From: Carnobacterium iners
GTDB taxonomy: Bacteria; Bacillota; Bacilli; Lactobacillales; Carnobacteriaceae
Assembly: GCF_900177385.1 (NCBI RefSeq)
Contig: NZ_FXBJ01000002.1
Location: 1,554,001-1,618,000 of the forward strand
Length of the DNA: 64,000 nt
Reading direction: 5' to 3'
In this document: piece after piece, positions 1-8,314 of the stretch
Layout: each line of letters opens with the position of its first letter
Position numbering within the stretch: the stretch's first letter is position 1
The notes under the pieces: model-generated
The model's database searches: none
Told to the model about the DNA's origin: nothing
Seen by the model: only the letters and a program-made list of their open reading frames with translations
Translations under genes and position numbers: made by a program

Positions 1-52
1 TTTTAACAAATAACTCAATAAAAAAGTTGAAAAAATCTGTTCTTCTTTTTAA

Positions 53-82
53 TTGACAGAAGATACAAAAACAGGCTACTAT
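53..82 (+). promoter_or_regulatory. Sigma-A type promoter for the HTH-PfkB gene
   Basis: A perfect TTGACA (-35) at 53-58 is followed 18 bp later by TACTAT (-10) at 77-82. The start codon lies 44 bp downstream, with an AGGAAGAGGTG ribosome site just before it. The match is by eye only. Confidence 0.6.
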
Positions 83-126
83 ATTAATTAAACATACGAA
101 GTTTCTATTGAGGAAGAGGTGAAAAA

Positions 127-1311
127 ATGAATTTAAATGAGAAAGAAAAGGAAATACTAGCCGCTATTAAAATAAATCCTTATATTAGTCAACAACAACT
201 AGCTGATGAAATAGGGTTGTCACGATCATCCATTGCCAATCTAATTTCAGGATTAGTAAAAAAAGACTACCTTGTCGGAAAAGCTTATATTTTAGTTGAA
301 AAAAAACCCGTTATTTGTATTGGGGCTGCCAATATAGATAGACGTTACCTATTGACTAATCCACTAGCGATGAGAATAACCAATGATGTAAAAGAGCGTT
401 TTTCAGTTGGGGGTTGTGCCCGAAATGTTGCAGAAAATTTAGGGAGACTCGGGATTGAATCGACGTTGCTTTCGATTGTTGGAAATGATCCTCATTGGCA
501 ATTGATTAAAGAATATTCTGAACACTTTATGGATGTTTCCCAAGTTGATACAATTGAAAATGAATCAACGGGTGTGTTTGTTGAAGTGTTAAATCCAAAA
601 GGGGCTATCGAATTCAGCTTGACAGATATGGATATCTACCAATACATGACTCCTGAATGGCTAAGTAAATATCTTGGTTTATTGAAAGAAGCGGAATATT
701 TAGTAGCAGATTTGAATCTTCCTAAAGAAACTTTAGAGTTCTTAGTCTCTTTTAAAACCACCTATCAAATTCCGCTTATTTTAATTTCAGCGAGTGTCTT
801 AAAAATGAAAAATTTACCAGCTAATCTAAAAAGTGTCGATTTATTTATCGTAAAATACAATGAATCAGAAGCCTTCTTTAAAATACCGGTAAATTCAAAA
901 GAAGAAATGGAAAAAGTGGCTTTAAAATGGTTAACATTTGGGCTGAAAAGTGTGGCTGTTACTAAAAATAATGAACAAATTGTCCTGAGAACCGATAAAG
1001 AGAAAATTTATCATTATTTAAATAAGGGTAGCGTAAATAAAAATTACAACTGGGGATTGAACGAAGCCGGTTGTGCAGGGATTATCTATGCTTATAAAAA
1101 AAGAAAATCAACAAAAGAAAGACTCGTATACGGTTTAATGAACGCTTATCAGACCTCGAAGACTCTTCATCTGATTCGCCCAAATCTGACAGCTAATCAA
1201 TTGGAAAAAGAAGTAAGTCTATTTTCTCAAATAGAAAAAAATAAGGCAGATAAAGATAAACGCATACGCGATAAAGCCTTAAAAGAGGTGCAATCATTAA
1301 ATGAAGAGTAG
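127..1311 (+). CDS. HTH-domain PfkB-like carbohydrate/nucleoside kinase family protein
   Basis: A 394-residue protein. Residues ~1-50 form a winged helix-turn-helix (QQQLADEIGLSRSSIANLIS) and residues ~60-370 a PfkB/ribokinase fold, with the family signature GGCARNVAENLGRLG near residue 95. This architecture is known from pseudouridine-kinase-like proteins that carry an N-terminal HTH. The second PfkB signature, normally GAGDA with the catalytic Asp, reads EAGCA at residues 313-317, so the expected catalytic base is a Cys (residue 316). The C-terminus ends in a charged tail. The start is supported by AGAGGTG 6 bases upstream. The gene stands alone between its own promoter and a terminator. 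It could be a weak kinase, or a sugar- or nucleoside-sensing regulator that has lost catalysis. The family call is firm, the activity is doubtful. Confidence 0.8.
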   Translation: MNLNEKEKEILAAIKINPYISQQQLADEIGLSRSSIANLISGLVKKDYLVGKAYILVEKKPVICIGAANIDRRYLLTNPLAMRITNDVKERFSVGGCARNVAENLGRLGIESTLLSIVGNDPHWQLIKEYSEHFMDVSQVDTIENESTGVFVEVLNPKGAIEFSLTDMDIYQYMTPEWLSKYLGLLKEAEYLVADLNLPKETLEFLVSFKTTYQIPLILISASVLKMKNLPANLKSVDLFIVKYNESEAFFKIPVNSKEEMEKVALKWLTFGLKSVAVTKNNEQIVLRTDKEKIYHYLNKGSVNKNYNWGLNEAGCAGIIYAYKKRKSTKERLVYGLMNAYQTSKTLHLIRPNLTANQLEKEVSLFSQIEKNKADKDKRIRDKALKEVQSLNEE

Positions 1312-1343
1312 AGTTATCTGAATAGATTGAGTTGTTTGATTGG

Positions 1344-1396
1344 TTTTTTCTTGATTGTATTCATTCTTTTAAAAAGGAATACAATCAAGAAAAAAA
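1344..1396 (+). terminator. Rho-independent terminator, near-symmetrical
   Basis: A perfect 19-bp inverted repeat (1344-1362 with 1378-1396) around a short A/T loop, with T-runs on one side and A-runs on the other. It follows the HTH-PfkB gene and could work in both directions. Confidence 0.75.
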
Positions 1397-1512
1397 TAGA
1401 AAAAACAGGTACATAATAGCATGAATAAATGGGTAAAACAGATTAAAGACAGTTTATTTGAAAAGGGAGCTAGAAAAGATGTTATCTTCCTGTCTGTAAA
1501 CCAATTTAAATG

Positions 1513-1552
1513 AAAACCACCCACATTTGAGTTATCAAGTGTGGGTAGTTTT
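1513..1552 (-). terminator. Terminator for the small minus-strand gene
   Basis: Arms ACCCACA and TGTGGGT, with flanking complementary A/T bases, form a strong hairpin. Read on the minus strand it begins 9 bp after the 72-residue gene and ends in TTTTCATTT. Confidence 0.65.
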
Positions 1553-1560
1553 GTATACTA

Positions 1561-1779
1561 TTAGTTTTTATCTTCAGTTGGGGTATCTTTTTTGAGTCGT
1601 TTTAAATGTGCCGGATCTTTAAAAGGTTCGAAGTCCTCTGATTTAGGCTCTTCTTTAGATTTTCTATCACGATCTTCTTTTGGCAAATCATTTAAATTCT
1701 CGTCATTGATATACGTTTTTAATGAAGCGGTATCAAGCAAGGGCTGGTTATCTTCTTTACCCGTTTTTTGGTTATCCAT
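1561..1779 (-). CDS. Small hydrophilic hypothetical protein (72 aa)
   Basis: I do not recognise this protein. It is highly charged (many Lys, Asp, Glu), with no hydrophobic segment, signal peptide or cysteine, and is probably largely disordered. The minus-strand reading is chosen over the overlapping plus-strand frame because an excellent ribosome site (AAAAGGAGGTGATC) lies just before the minus-strand ATG and a hairpin terminator follows the stop. The plus-strand frame has neither. It is a single-gene unit, convergent with the HTH-PfkB gene and divergent from the phosphoesterase gene. Confidence 0.6.
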   Translation of the reverse strand: MDNQKTGKEDNQPLLDTASLKTYINDENLNDLPKEDRDRKSKEEPKSEDFEPFKDPAHLKRLKKDTPTEDKN

Positions 1780-1945
1780 ATCTGATCACCTCCTTTTCAG
1801 TATAACATAAAACTAATAAAACCGCTTTCCGTTTGAATCTATGGTAAAATAAAGGTACAAGAAATTACTCAAAGTAAAAAGAGTAAAAAAGAAGTTTTAT
1901 TTAAATAAGAACAGTAAAAAGTTTTAATACGTGGAGGAATTTTTT

Positions 1946-2791
1946 ATGTCGGGATGGACTAATGCATTTATTATAGTAGGATTAATTATTTTATTGGGGC
2001 TCTATTTGCTTACTCAAAATAAATGGCTTCAAGTGAAACAGTTTCATATTAAATTGCCAAACTCAGGTAAAGGAATTAAAGGTAAAAAAATTATCCAGCT
2101 TTCGGATATCCATATCCCTAGACAAGGCGTATTGCTATCGCAACTTATAAAAAAAGTAGCCTTAGAAAAACCTGATTTGATTGTCTTGACGGGCGATCTT
2201 ATTGATGTAAGAGGAGAATTTAAAAGAGAGACTTTACAAAAATTAGCTCAGTCACTCGTTCACATTGCGCCGACTTACGCTGTGAGCGGAAATCACGATG
2301 CAAAAGGTGGATACTTAAAAGAGTGGGAAGATGCTTTAACAACAGCTAATGTAAGAGTCTTGATTGATGAGGCTGAGTGGATTCCATTTGAAGAAGACGG
2401 ATTCCTTTTAATGGGTTTATCTGAAAAAGAAGACTTTGATAGTACACCAAGACCCATTCTCAAAAGTATCGCCTTGACTAAAGAGATGCAAAATCAGCCT
2501 AAAATATTACTAGCACATCACCCAGAATTATTTGAAGACTATTTAATGGATTTAACCCGAGTACCGGACTTGATTCTAAGTGGACATGCACATGGCGGGC
2601 AAATTAGACTACCTTTTATAGGAGGACTCTTTTCCCCTGGACAAGGCCGCTTTCCTAAATACACAGATGGCGTTTATTACTACCCAGAAATGCCAGGCAA
2701 CAGGATGATTGTTAGTCGAGGGATTGGAAATTCAACGTTCCCTTTTCGTATCAATAATCGCCCTGAAATAGTAGTTATCGTATTAGATTAA
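1946..2791 (+). CDS. Membrane-anchored calcineurin-like metallophosphoesterase (YkuE family)
   Basis: A 281-residue protein with one N-terminal membrane segment (residues ~5-24), then a calcineurin-like metallophosphoesterase domain. All metal-binding blocks are present: DIH near residue 54, GDLID near 82, GNHD near 115, AHHPE near 190 and GHAHGGQ near 212. The family hydrolyses phosphomonoesters or diesters with a two-metal centre. Bacillus YkuE is a related cell-wall-associated member, but the substrate here cannot be read from sequence. An upstream GTG at 1931 would extend the frame by five residues, but GGAGG sits inside that extension and is the ribosome site for the ATG at 1946, so 1946 is the start. 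Monocistronic, with a terminator after it. Confidence 0.85.
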   Translation: MSGWTNAFIIVGLIILLGLYLLTQNKWLQVKQFHIKLPNSGKGIKGKKIIQLSDIHIPRQGVLLSQLIKKVALEKPDLIVLTGDLIDVRGEFKRETLQKLAQSLVHIAPTYAVSGNHDAKGGYLKEWEDALTTANVRVLIDEAEWIPFEEDGFLLMGLSEKEDFDSTPRPILKSIALTKEMQNQPKILLAHHPELFEDYLMDLTRVPDLILSGHAHGGQIRLPFIGGLFSPGQGRFPKYTDGVYYYPEMPGNRMIVSRGIGNSTFPFRINNRPEIVVIVLD

Positions 2792-2813
2792 TCTCATAGG
2801 ACCATTCGTTACT

Positions 2814-2850
2814 AAAATCCTGTTTCTAAAAAAAGAAATAGGATTTTTTT
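2814..2850 (+). terminator. Rho-independent terminator after the phosphoesterase gene
   Basis: Arms AAAATCCTGTTTCT and AGAAATAGGATTTT flank an all-A loop and are followed by a run of T. Confidence 0.8.
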
Positions 2851-2929
2851 ATTTTTGCAAGGGTTTTCTTTTGAAATTTTACCTATAGTTCGTTAAACTG
2901 TAGGTAGAATGAAGAGGAGAGTGATCATT

Positions 2930-3811
2930 ATGGTTGAAAGCTTATTAGACAGAACACCGTTAAATAATGGTTATACCATTCCAGGAATTGGATTGGGAAC
3001 AAGTGGAATGATGGGGATAGAAGCAGAAGATGCTGTATTCTATGCCATCAATAATGGGTATCGTTTGATTGACACAGCTTCTGTTTATGATAATGAAGAG
3101 GATGTTGGAAAAGGCATTAATCGTGCAATCAATGCCGGTGTTTCGCGTGATGAAATTTTTGTTACAACTAAAATATGGAAAACCGATATGGGGTTTGACA
3201 ATGCCATCCAGTCTTTTGATCAAAGTTTAAATCGATTAAATCAAAAATATGTTGACTTGTTACTAATCCATTGGCCAGATAAAGATGATGACGTAAACTT
3301 AGATACATGGCGCGCTTTAGAATCTATCTATGAATCAGGACGTGCACGTTCAATCGGCGTCTGCAACTTTAACCATAAAAACCTAGCAACGTTATTAGAA
3401 GAAGTTAAAGTAAGACCAGCAACCAATCAATTTGAAATGTATCCAGGCCATAGTGGTCAAGATACAAACGACTATTGTAATAGCGAAAATATCGTTTCAA
3501 TGGCTTATAGTCCAATCAAAAAAGGCAACATTAGTAAAGAAAATAGAACGATGACATTGGCTAAGAAACACAACAAGACACCAGAACAAATTGCTTTGCG
3601 CTGGGCAGTTCAAAGAGGGACTATCCCGATTCCAAAATCGAGTCATAAAGAACGGATTAGAGAAAACGGAGACATCTTTGATTTCTTTTTAGATAATGAA
3701 GATATGGACTTTTTAAATGATTTAGATATGAAACAAGGTAGGAAGCAACGATTAAGAGACAATATACCAGGAACGTTAGAACGCAAAAACCGTAGAAAAT
3801 TTAATGGCTAA
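2930..3811 (+). CDS. Aldo/keto reductase
   Basis: A 293-residue NAD(P)H-dependent oxidoreductase of the aldo/keto reductase superfamily, with a TIM-barrel fold. The catalytic tetrad is visible: Asp and Tyr in LIDTASVYDNE (~residues 47-57), Lys in VTTKIW (~82) and His in LLIHWP (~115). The cofactor-binding segment IPKSSHKERIREN lies near residue 245. It resembles bacterial 2,5-diketo-gluconate reductase-like or YtbE-like proteins that reduce assorted carbonyls; the substrate cannot be assigned. The frame is open from 2909, but AGAGGAGA sits within that stretch 8 bases before the ATG at 2930, which I take as the start. Single gene with its own terminator. Confidence 0.88.
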   Translation: MVESLLDRTPLNNGYTIPGIGLGTSGMMGIEAEDAVFYAINNGYRLIDTASVYDNEEDVGKGINRAINAGVSRDEIFVTTKIWKTDMGFDNAIQSFDQSLNRLNQKYVDLLLIHWPDKDDDVNLDTWRALESIYESGRARSIGVCNFNHKNLATLLEEVKVRPATNQFEMYPGHSGQDTNDYCNSENIVSMAYSPIKKGNISKENRTMTLAKKHNKTPEQIALRWAVQRGTIPIPKSSHKERIRENGDIFDFFLDNEDMDFLNDLDMKQGRKQRLRDNIPGTLERKNRRKFNG

Positions 3812-3831
3812 TAATGGTCTGTTTTAATCAT

Positions 3832-3870
3832 AGAAAGAAGATAAGCCTCGTGCTTGTCTTCTTTCTTTTT
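3832..3870 (+). terminator. Rho-independent terminator after the aldo/keto reductase gene
   Basis: Arms AGAAAGAAGATAAGC and GCTTGTCTTCTTTCT, then a T-run. Confidence 0.8.
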
Positions 3871-4102
3871 AGACTGACCTCACTCCCATTCAGTTTTTTA
3901 TAAAAAAAGAATCAAGATGCAGTAATAGCCAATAAAAAAAGATGATCCGTTTAACTTTAAAGAAATAGTCATTAAGAAGATCAGTCTTTCTAAATGAATT
4001 AAAATTTGTTATGATAAAGTCAGAATAATGATTACTTTATAGTTAAAGGTAAATCAGAAAAAAATAAAGAGATGTTCTTAATCTACTTGGAGGAGACTAG
4101 CG

Positions 4103-5110
4103 ATGACATTGCGTTTAGGAATTATTGGAACAAATTGGATTACCAATCAGTTTATTGATGGTGCAATTAAAACAGGATTATATACAATGACTGGCGTCTA
4201 TTCAAGAACCGTTGAAAAGGCTAAAGCATTCGGCGAACCTTATGGAGCAACTGTTTTTGAAACAGACCTAGCGTCATATGCTAACCACCCAGACTTAGAT
4301 GTTGTTTACATTGCCTCACCTAATAGCTTGCATTTCGAACAAGCGATGGCATTAATGAAAGCAGGTAAACATGTCATTGTTGAAAAGCCGATGTTTTCTA
4401 ATCCGAGAGAATGGGAAGCTGCTGTGAAAGTAGCCAATGAAAATAAGGTTTTCTTGTTTGAAGCAGCTCGTCACATTCATGAAGAAAATTTTAAGCTGGT
4501 TAAAGATAACATTCAAAAAATCAGCCATGTTCAAGGGGCTAGCTTAATGTATATGAAGTATTCTTCTCGTTATGATCAAGTCCTAGCTGGCAAAGAGCCA
4601 AATATCTTTTCATTGAAGTTCTCAGGTGGAGCGTTAGCTGATTTAGGTGTTTACCCTCTTTATGCAGCATTATCATGGTTTGGTGTGCCAAAATCAAGCC
4701 AGTATTTCTGCACAAAATTAGCAACAGGCGTAGACGGTAAAGGAACCGTTATTTTGCGTTACGATACCTTTGATGTCACTATTCAAACTGGTAAGATTGC
4801 TAATTCTTATTTGCCATCTGAAATTTATGGTTTAGATGAAACCCTCTTATTAGATGGTGTTTCAGATATTGCGTGTATCGAACGGGTTGACCGCAAGACG
4901 AATCTAAAAGAAACTATTTCGCAACCGATTACCCAAGCACCGATGATGGAAGAAGCCGAGGCTTTTGCTAAAGTCATCAACAACCCTACAGACAAAGAAG
5001 CCTTAAAAGATTACGCGGACTGGCAAGAGTTAAGCCGCCAAGTTAATATCTTATTAACATCTTTGCGTATAGATGCAGGCATTGTTTACGAAGCAGACCA
5101 AGAAAAATAA
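4103..5110 (+). CDS. Gfo/Idh/MocA family oxidoreductase
   Basis: A 335-residue NAD(P)-dependent oxidoreductase. The Rossmann start LGIIGTNWIT (residues ~5-14) and the EKPM motif (~97-100, with the usual catalytic-region Lys) mark the Gfo/Idh/MocA family. The C-terminal half is the usual alpha/beta substrate domain, with GGALADLGVYP near residue 175. Such enzymes act on sugars, inositol or dihydrodiol-type substrates; which one applies here is unknown. The ribosome site TTGGAGGAG lies 8 bases before the ATG. Copy 1 of the IS150-group element is inserted 59 bp after the stop, within what was probably the 3' flank and terminator of this gene. Confidence 0.87.
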   Translation: MTLRLGIIGTNWITNQFIDGAIKTGLYTMTGVYSRTVEKAKAFGEPYGATVFETDLASYANHPDLDVVYIASPNSLHFEQAMALMKAGKHVIVEKPMFSNPREWEAAVKVANENKVFLFEAARHIHEENFKLVKDNIQKISHVQGASLMYMKYSSRYDQVLAGKEPNIFSLKFSGGALADLGVYPLYAALSWFGVPKSSQYFCTKLATGVDGKGTVILRYDTFDVTIQTGKIANSYLPSEIYGLDETLLLDGVSDIACIERVDRKTNLKETISQPITQAPMMEEAEAFAKVINNPTDKEALKDYADWQELSRQVNILLTSLRIDAGIVYEADQEK

Positions 5111-5224
5111 ATCGACTAAAAAAGACTCAGTAACACTTATCATAGGAAGTAAAGCTTTATTTCTTATCATGAGCCGACCCCCGAAAGTTAGACCTGGAAA
5201 ATCTAAACTTAGGGGGTTTTTTGT

Positions 5225-5809
5225 ATGGCAAAATATAGTTTCGAATTTAAGCTAACGGTTGTTAAGAGTTATTTAGATGGAGCTGGTGGATACAAGTTTT
5301 TGGCTAAAAAATATGGTATCCCAGGAAAAAGTGGATCCCAACTCAAAATATGGGTCGCTAATTATAGACAATTCGGTGAGGATGGGCTAATCAGAAGTAA
5401 AAAAGACAATCATTATTCTGTTCAATTCAAGATAGATACGATAGAGTTGTATCTAACTACTGAGATGTCCTATCAGCAGCTTGCATTGAAGCTCAAGATA
5501 AACAACCCATCCTTAATCGCTAATTGGGTAAGGGCATTTCATGCCGAAGGCATTGAAGGACTCTCAAAACCGAAGGGACGTCCGGCTAAAATGAAAAATA
5601 AAAACACTAACCAACTAAATAAAAACAGCCCTATTAAATCTACTGATAAAAATTCAGAACGGATCAAAGAGCTTGAGAATCAAGTATTATCTTTAGAAAT
5701 TCAAAATGCTTTTTTAAAAGAATTGCGGAGTCTGCAGACCGAGGAAAACCAAAATCAAACGAACCAACTGCAAAAATTATCTACAGACTCCGAGAAAAAT
5801 TCCAATTAA
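5225..5809 (+). CDS. IS150-group transposase OrfA (helix-turn-helix protein)
   Basis: A 194-residue protein with two helix-turn-helix repeats (residues ~1-55 and ~65-120), the second followed by an RPAKMK-type basic stretch, then a coiled-coil/leucine-zipper region (~140-170, SERIKELENQVLSLEIQNAFLKEL). This is the standard IS150-group OrfA, which binds the terminal repeats and oligomerises. OrfB lies one base back in frame; its frame is open upstream of its first ATG and overlaps the 3' end of orfA (reading AKIIYRLREKFQLK). A -1 ribosomal frameshift near the C AAA AAT stretch would give the OrfAB transposase, as in other IS3 elements. No promoter was identified beyond the terminal repeat region. 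Confidence 0.9.
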   Translation: MAKYSFEFKLTVVKSYLDGAGGYKFLAKKYGIPGKSGSQLKIWVANYRQFGEDGLIRSKKDNHYSVQFKIDTIELYLTTEMSYQQLALKLKINNPSLIANWVRAFHAEGIEGLSKPKGRPAKMKNKNTNQLNKNSPIKSTDKNSERIKELENQVLSLEIQNAFLKELRSLQTEENQNQTNQLQKLSTDSEKNSN

Positions 5810-5820
5810 AAGATATCTTA

Positions 5821-6663
5821 ATGACTATTGATTATCCTAAATCAACCTACATGTATTGGCAAAAACGTTTTAAACAGAAGGATCCAGATACAGAGTTAAA
5901 GCAACTTATATTAGAAATACGGGACCAACACAAAGATTACGGTTACCGTCGTATAAAGGCAGAATTAAGAAATCGTGGTTTCGTTGTAAATAAAAAGAGA
6001 ATTCAACGCATTATGCAGGAACTAAACTTACAAGTTACTTCTTTTTCTCGTAAATCACGTAAGTATAGCTCCTACAAAGGAACGGTTGGAAAAGTTACTC
6101 CTAATCGTATCAGCCGCAGATTTGATACAACTATCCCCTATCAAAAGATAACGACGGATACAACAGAATTTAAGTATTACGAAAATGATCCATCTGGGAA
6201 TCTGCAGATAAAAAAATTATACCTTGATCCTTTTATGGACATGTATAATAAGGAGATAGTCAGCTATAAAATCACAAAACAACCGAATGGTATCACTATT
6301 ATGGAGGCTTTAGCCGATGCTATTAAAGCAACTGAAAAGTGTCCATTTAGACGAACTTTCCATTCTGATCAGGGTTGGGCATACCAAATGAAGGCCTACG
6401 GCGCTGAGCTGAGAAAAGATAATATATTCCAAAGTATGTCTAGAAAAGGGAATTGTCTTGATAATTCTCCAATAGAAAATTTCTTTGGACTACTAAAACA
6501 GGAAATGTATTATGGAAATGTTTTTCATAGTTATAGAGAGCTGGAACAAGAAATCATCAAATATATTCACTATTATAATCACGATCGCATAAAAGAGAAG
6601 TTAAATTGGATGAGCCCAGTTCATTATCGGGAACATCATTTCTCTCCTTCTCTAGTAGCTTAA
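5821..6663 (+). CDS. IS150-group transposase OrfB (DDE integrase domain)
   Basis: 280 residues from the first ATG. An HTH_21-type segment (residues ~40-95) precedes an rve/DDE integrase core with Asp in TTDTTEF (~116), Asp in FHSDQG (~177) and Glu in IENFFGLLKQE (~214). The frame is open upstream of the ATG, so the working product is probably the OrfA-OrfB fusion made by -1 frameshifting. All catalytic residues are present and there is no stop, so the copy looks functional. Confidence 0.92.
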   Translation: MTIDYPKSTYMYWQKRFKQKDPDTELKQLILEIRDQHKDYGYRRIKAELRNRGFVVNKKRIQRIMQELNLQVTSFSRKSRKYSSYKGTVGKVTPNRISRRFDTTIPYQKITTDTTEFKYYENDPSGNLQIKKLYLDPFMDMYNKEIVSYKITKQPNGITIMEALADAIKATEKCPFRRTFHSDQGWAYQMKAYGAELRKDNIFQSMSRKGNCLDNSPIENFFGLLKQEMYYGNVFHSYRELEQEIIKYIHYYNHDRIKEKLNWMSPVHYREHHFSPSLVA

Positions 6664-6857
6664 AAGCAAAAAAATAGAGTAGATTTCTCTACTCTAAATA
6701 AAGTCCAACTTTTTGGGGTCACTATATCACTAAGTGAAGCAAGGTCTTTTTTATTTAGTGAAAATCCGTTGAGCGACTTTAGCTTTAGCGGTTTTTTTGG
6801 TATGATAAGCAGTGACGCGGTGTATAAGAGCGGGGATAAAGAAACGAGGAAATGATA

Positions 6858-8204
6858 ATGATGAATGAAAAAATAGCACCAGAGTTACAAGAATACTGGG
6901 CAGAATTAGACTACACAACTCCATCAGCTATTCAAAATAGCGTCTATGACTTAATGAAAGCTGGCCGTGATGTGGTTGGAATATCGCCTACTGGAACAGG
7001 GAAAACAGTCGCCTATACATTACCTTCTTTAGAACAAATCGAACCTAAAGCCGGTGTTCAATTACTGATATTGACGCCTTCACAAGAATTAGCTGTTCAA
7101 GTAGCTTCTGTTGTAAAAGAATGGAGCAGCCAATTAGGCTTAGAAGTTCAAACGATTATTGGTGGAGCCAATAAAGTTAGACAAATTGACAATTTAAAAA
7201 AGAAACCTGAGATTATTGTCGGAACAACAGGGCGAATTCTTGAAATTGCCGAAACCAAAAAACTAAAACTGCATCAAGTAAAAACAGTTATCTTAGATGA
7301 AGCCGATCAATTATTGGAACAAGAACAATTAAAAACAGTTCGCCAATTGATGAGCAAAATTCCAGGAGAACGCCAAATGGGCTTTTTCTCAGCAACAAGT
7401 AATGAGTTAATGGAAGACTTGGCTAAATGGTTTAATGTAGATCCTGAATGGATTGATGTAACGGAAGAAGATGAATCTAAAGGCAAAGTCTTGCACGCGT
7501 ATATTGAAACACCAACTCGAAAACGAGTCGAAATTATTCGTCGTTTAACACGAATGGAAGGCTTTAAGGCGTTAATTTTTGTCAACAATGTTGCCAATCT
7601 CACGCAAGCTTTTGAAAAATTACAATACGAAGGTATTTCGGTTGCTGTATTGCATTCAGAGAAATACAAAACAGAAAGACAACATGCTTTACAACAATTT
7701 AGAGATGGAAAAGTCGACCTGCTGTTAACGACCGATGTAGCGTCACGAGGCCTAGATATCAGAGGGTTGCCTTATGTGATTCAATACGATTTGCCAATGA
7801 GTAAAGAAAGCTACATTCACCGCTCAGGTAGAACCGCGCGTATGGGACAAACAGGAACAGTCTTAACGCTTGTTAATGACCGTGAACGCCGTGAATTTAA
7901 AAAAATCATTGCAGCCTTAGAAATAACCATTACACCGCTGTACCTTTACGCTGGAGAATTGGTTACAGAACGTCCAGAGATTGAAGAATCAACAGCATTA
8001 GAAGCAAAAACCAAACAAAAAGGCAAAGCAAAGAAAATAAAAACAAAAGAAAAAAGAGAGACACCTAAAAAGTCAAAAGCTCCAAGTCTTTTGTCTGTAA
8101 CAAAGGATAGTCAAACTGAACAACCAGTTGGACTGGATAAAAAGAAAAAACACAAAAAGAAACCCAATAAAAATAAAGGGGCTCGCAAGCCTAAAAAAGA
8201 ATAA
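6858..8204 (+). CDS. DEAD-box ATP-dependent RNA helicase
   Basis: 448 residues from this start. Helicase motifs in order: Q-motif region (YTTPSAIQ), Walker A SPTGTGKT (~residues 42-49), PTxE-type TPSQELA, TTGR, DEAD (~146-149), SAT (FFSATS), then the second RecA domain with TTDVASRGLDI and HRSGRTARMG. A Lys-rich tail (residues ~375-448) probably binds RNA. It resembles small Firmicute helicases such as YfmL and the Listeria helicase that I recall sits beside celR, which have roles in ribosome assembly and cold growth. Three ATG codons lie close together (6852, 6858, 6861). GAGGA at 6846-6850 overlaps the first too closely, so 6858 or 6861 is the likely start. IS copy 1 sits directly upstream and may have displaced its native promoter. 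Confidence 0.9.
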   Translation: MMNEKIAPELQEYWAELDYTTPSAIQNSVYDLMKAGRDVVGISPTGTGKTVAYTLPSLEQIEPKAGVQLLILTPSQELAVQVASVVKEWSSQLGLEVQTIIGGANKVRQIDNLKKKPEIIVGTTGRILEIAETKKLKLHQVKTVILDEADQLLEQEQLKTVRQLMSKIPGERQMGFFSATSNELMEDLAKWFNVDPEWIDVTEEDESKGKVLHAYIETPTRKRVEIIRRLTRMEGFKALIFVNNVANLTQAFEKLQYEGISVAVLHSEKYKTERQHALQQFRDGKVDLLLTTDVASRGLDIRGLPYVIQYDLPMSKESYIHRSGRTARMGQTGTVLTLVNDRERREFKKIIAALEITITPLYLYAGELVTERPEIEESTALEAKTKQKGKAKKIKTKEKRETPKKSKAPSLLSVTKDSQTEQPVGLDKKKKHKKKPNKNKGARKPKKE

Positions 8205-8239
8205 AAAGACTTTTTATAAAGAAAAAATAGCATTAAAAC

Positions 8240-8272
8240 AAAAGTAGCGGGATACGTTTATCCGCTACTTTT
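8240..8272 (+). terminator. Terminator-like hairpin between helicase and regulator genes
   Basis: Arms AAAAGTAGCGG and CCGCTACTTTT with a one-base bulge. The T-run is partly inside the stem, so it may be leaky. Confidence 0.6.
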
Positions 8273-8314
8273 CACTAAGAGTAACGTATCCGGTTTCAAT
8301 GAAGGAGGAAGAAG

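Larger units (their letters stand above)
5170..6726 (+). mobile_element. IS3-family element, IS150 group, copy 1 (intact)
   Basis: 1557 bp bounded by imperfect inverted repeats: left TGAGCCGACCCCCGAAAGTT, right (reverse complement) TATAGTGACCCCAAAAAGTT. A 3-bp target duplication TCA occurs at 5167-5169 and 6727-6729. Contains orfA and orfB in the -1 arrangement typical of IS3 elements, then a small hairpin (6673-6697). Copy 2 at 51589-53144 differs, as far as I can see, by one T in a T-run and one base in orfA (Met/Ile), so both moved recently. Confidence 0.95.

Noticed and set aside
1421-1513. A 30-codon frame (MNKWVKQIKDSLFEKG...) between two terminators
   Set aside because: No convincing ribosome site, no known match, and its stop lies at the edge of a hairpin. 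Could be a small peptide gene but is not supportable.
1592-1810. Plus-strand frame opposite the 72-residue minus-strand gene
   Set aside because: No ribosome site or terminator on that strand, while the minus-strand gene has both.
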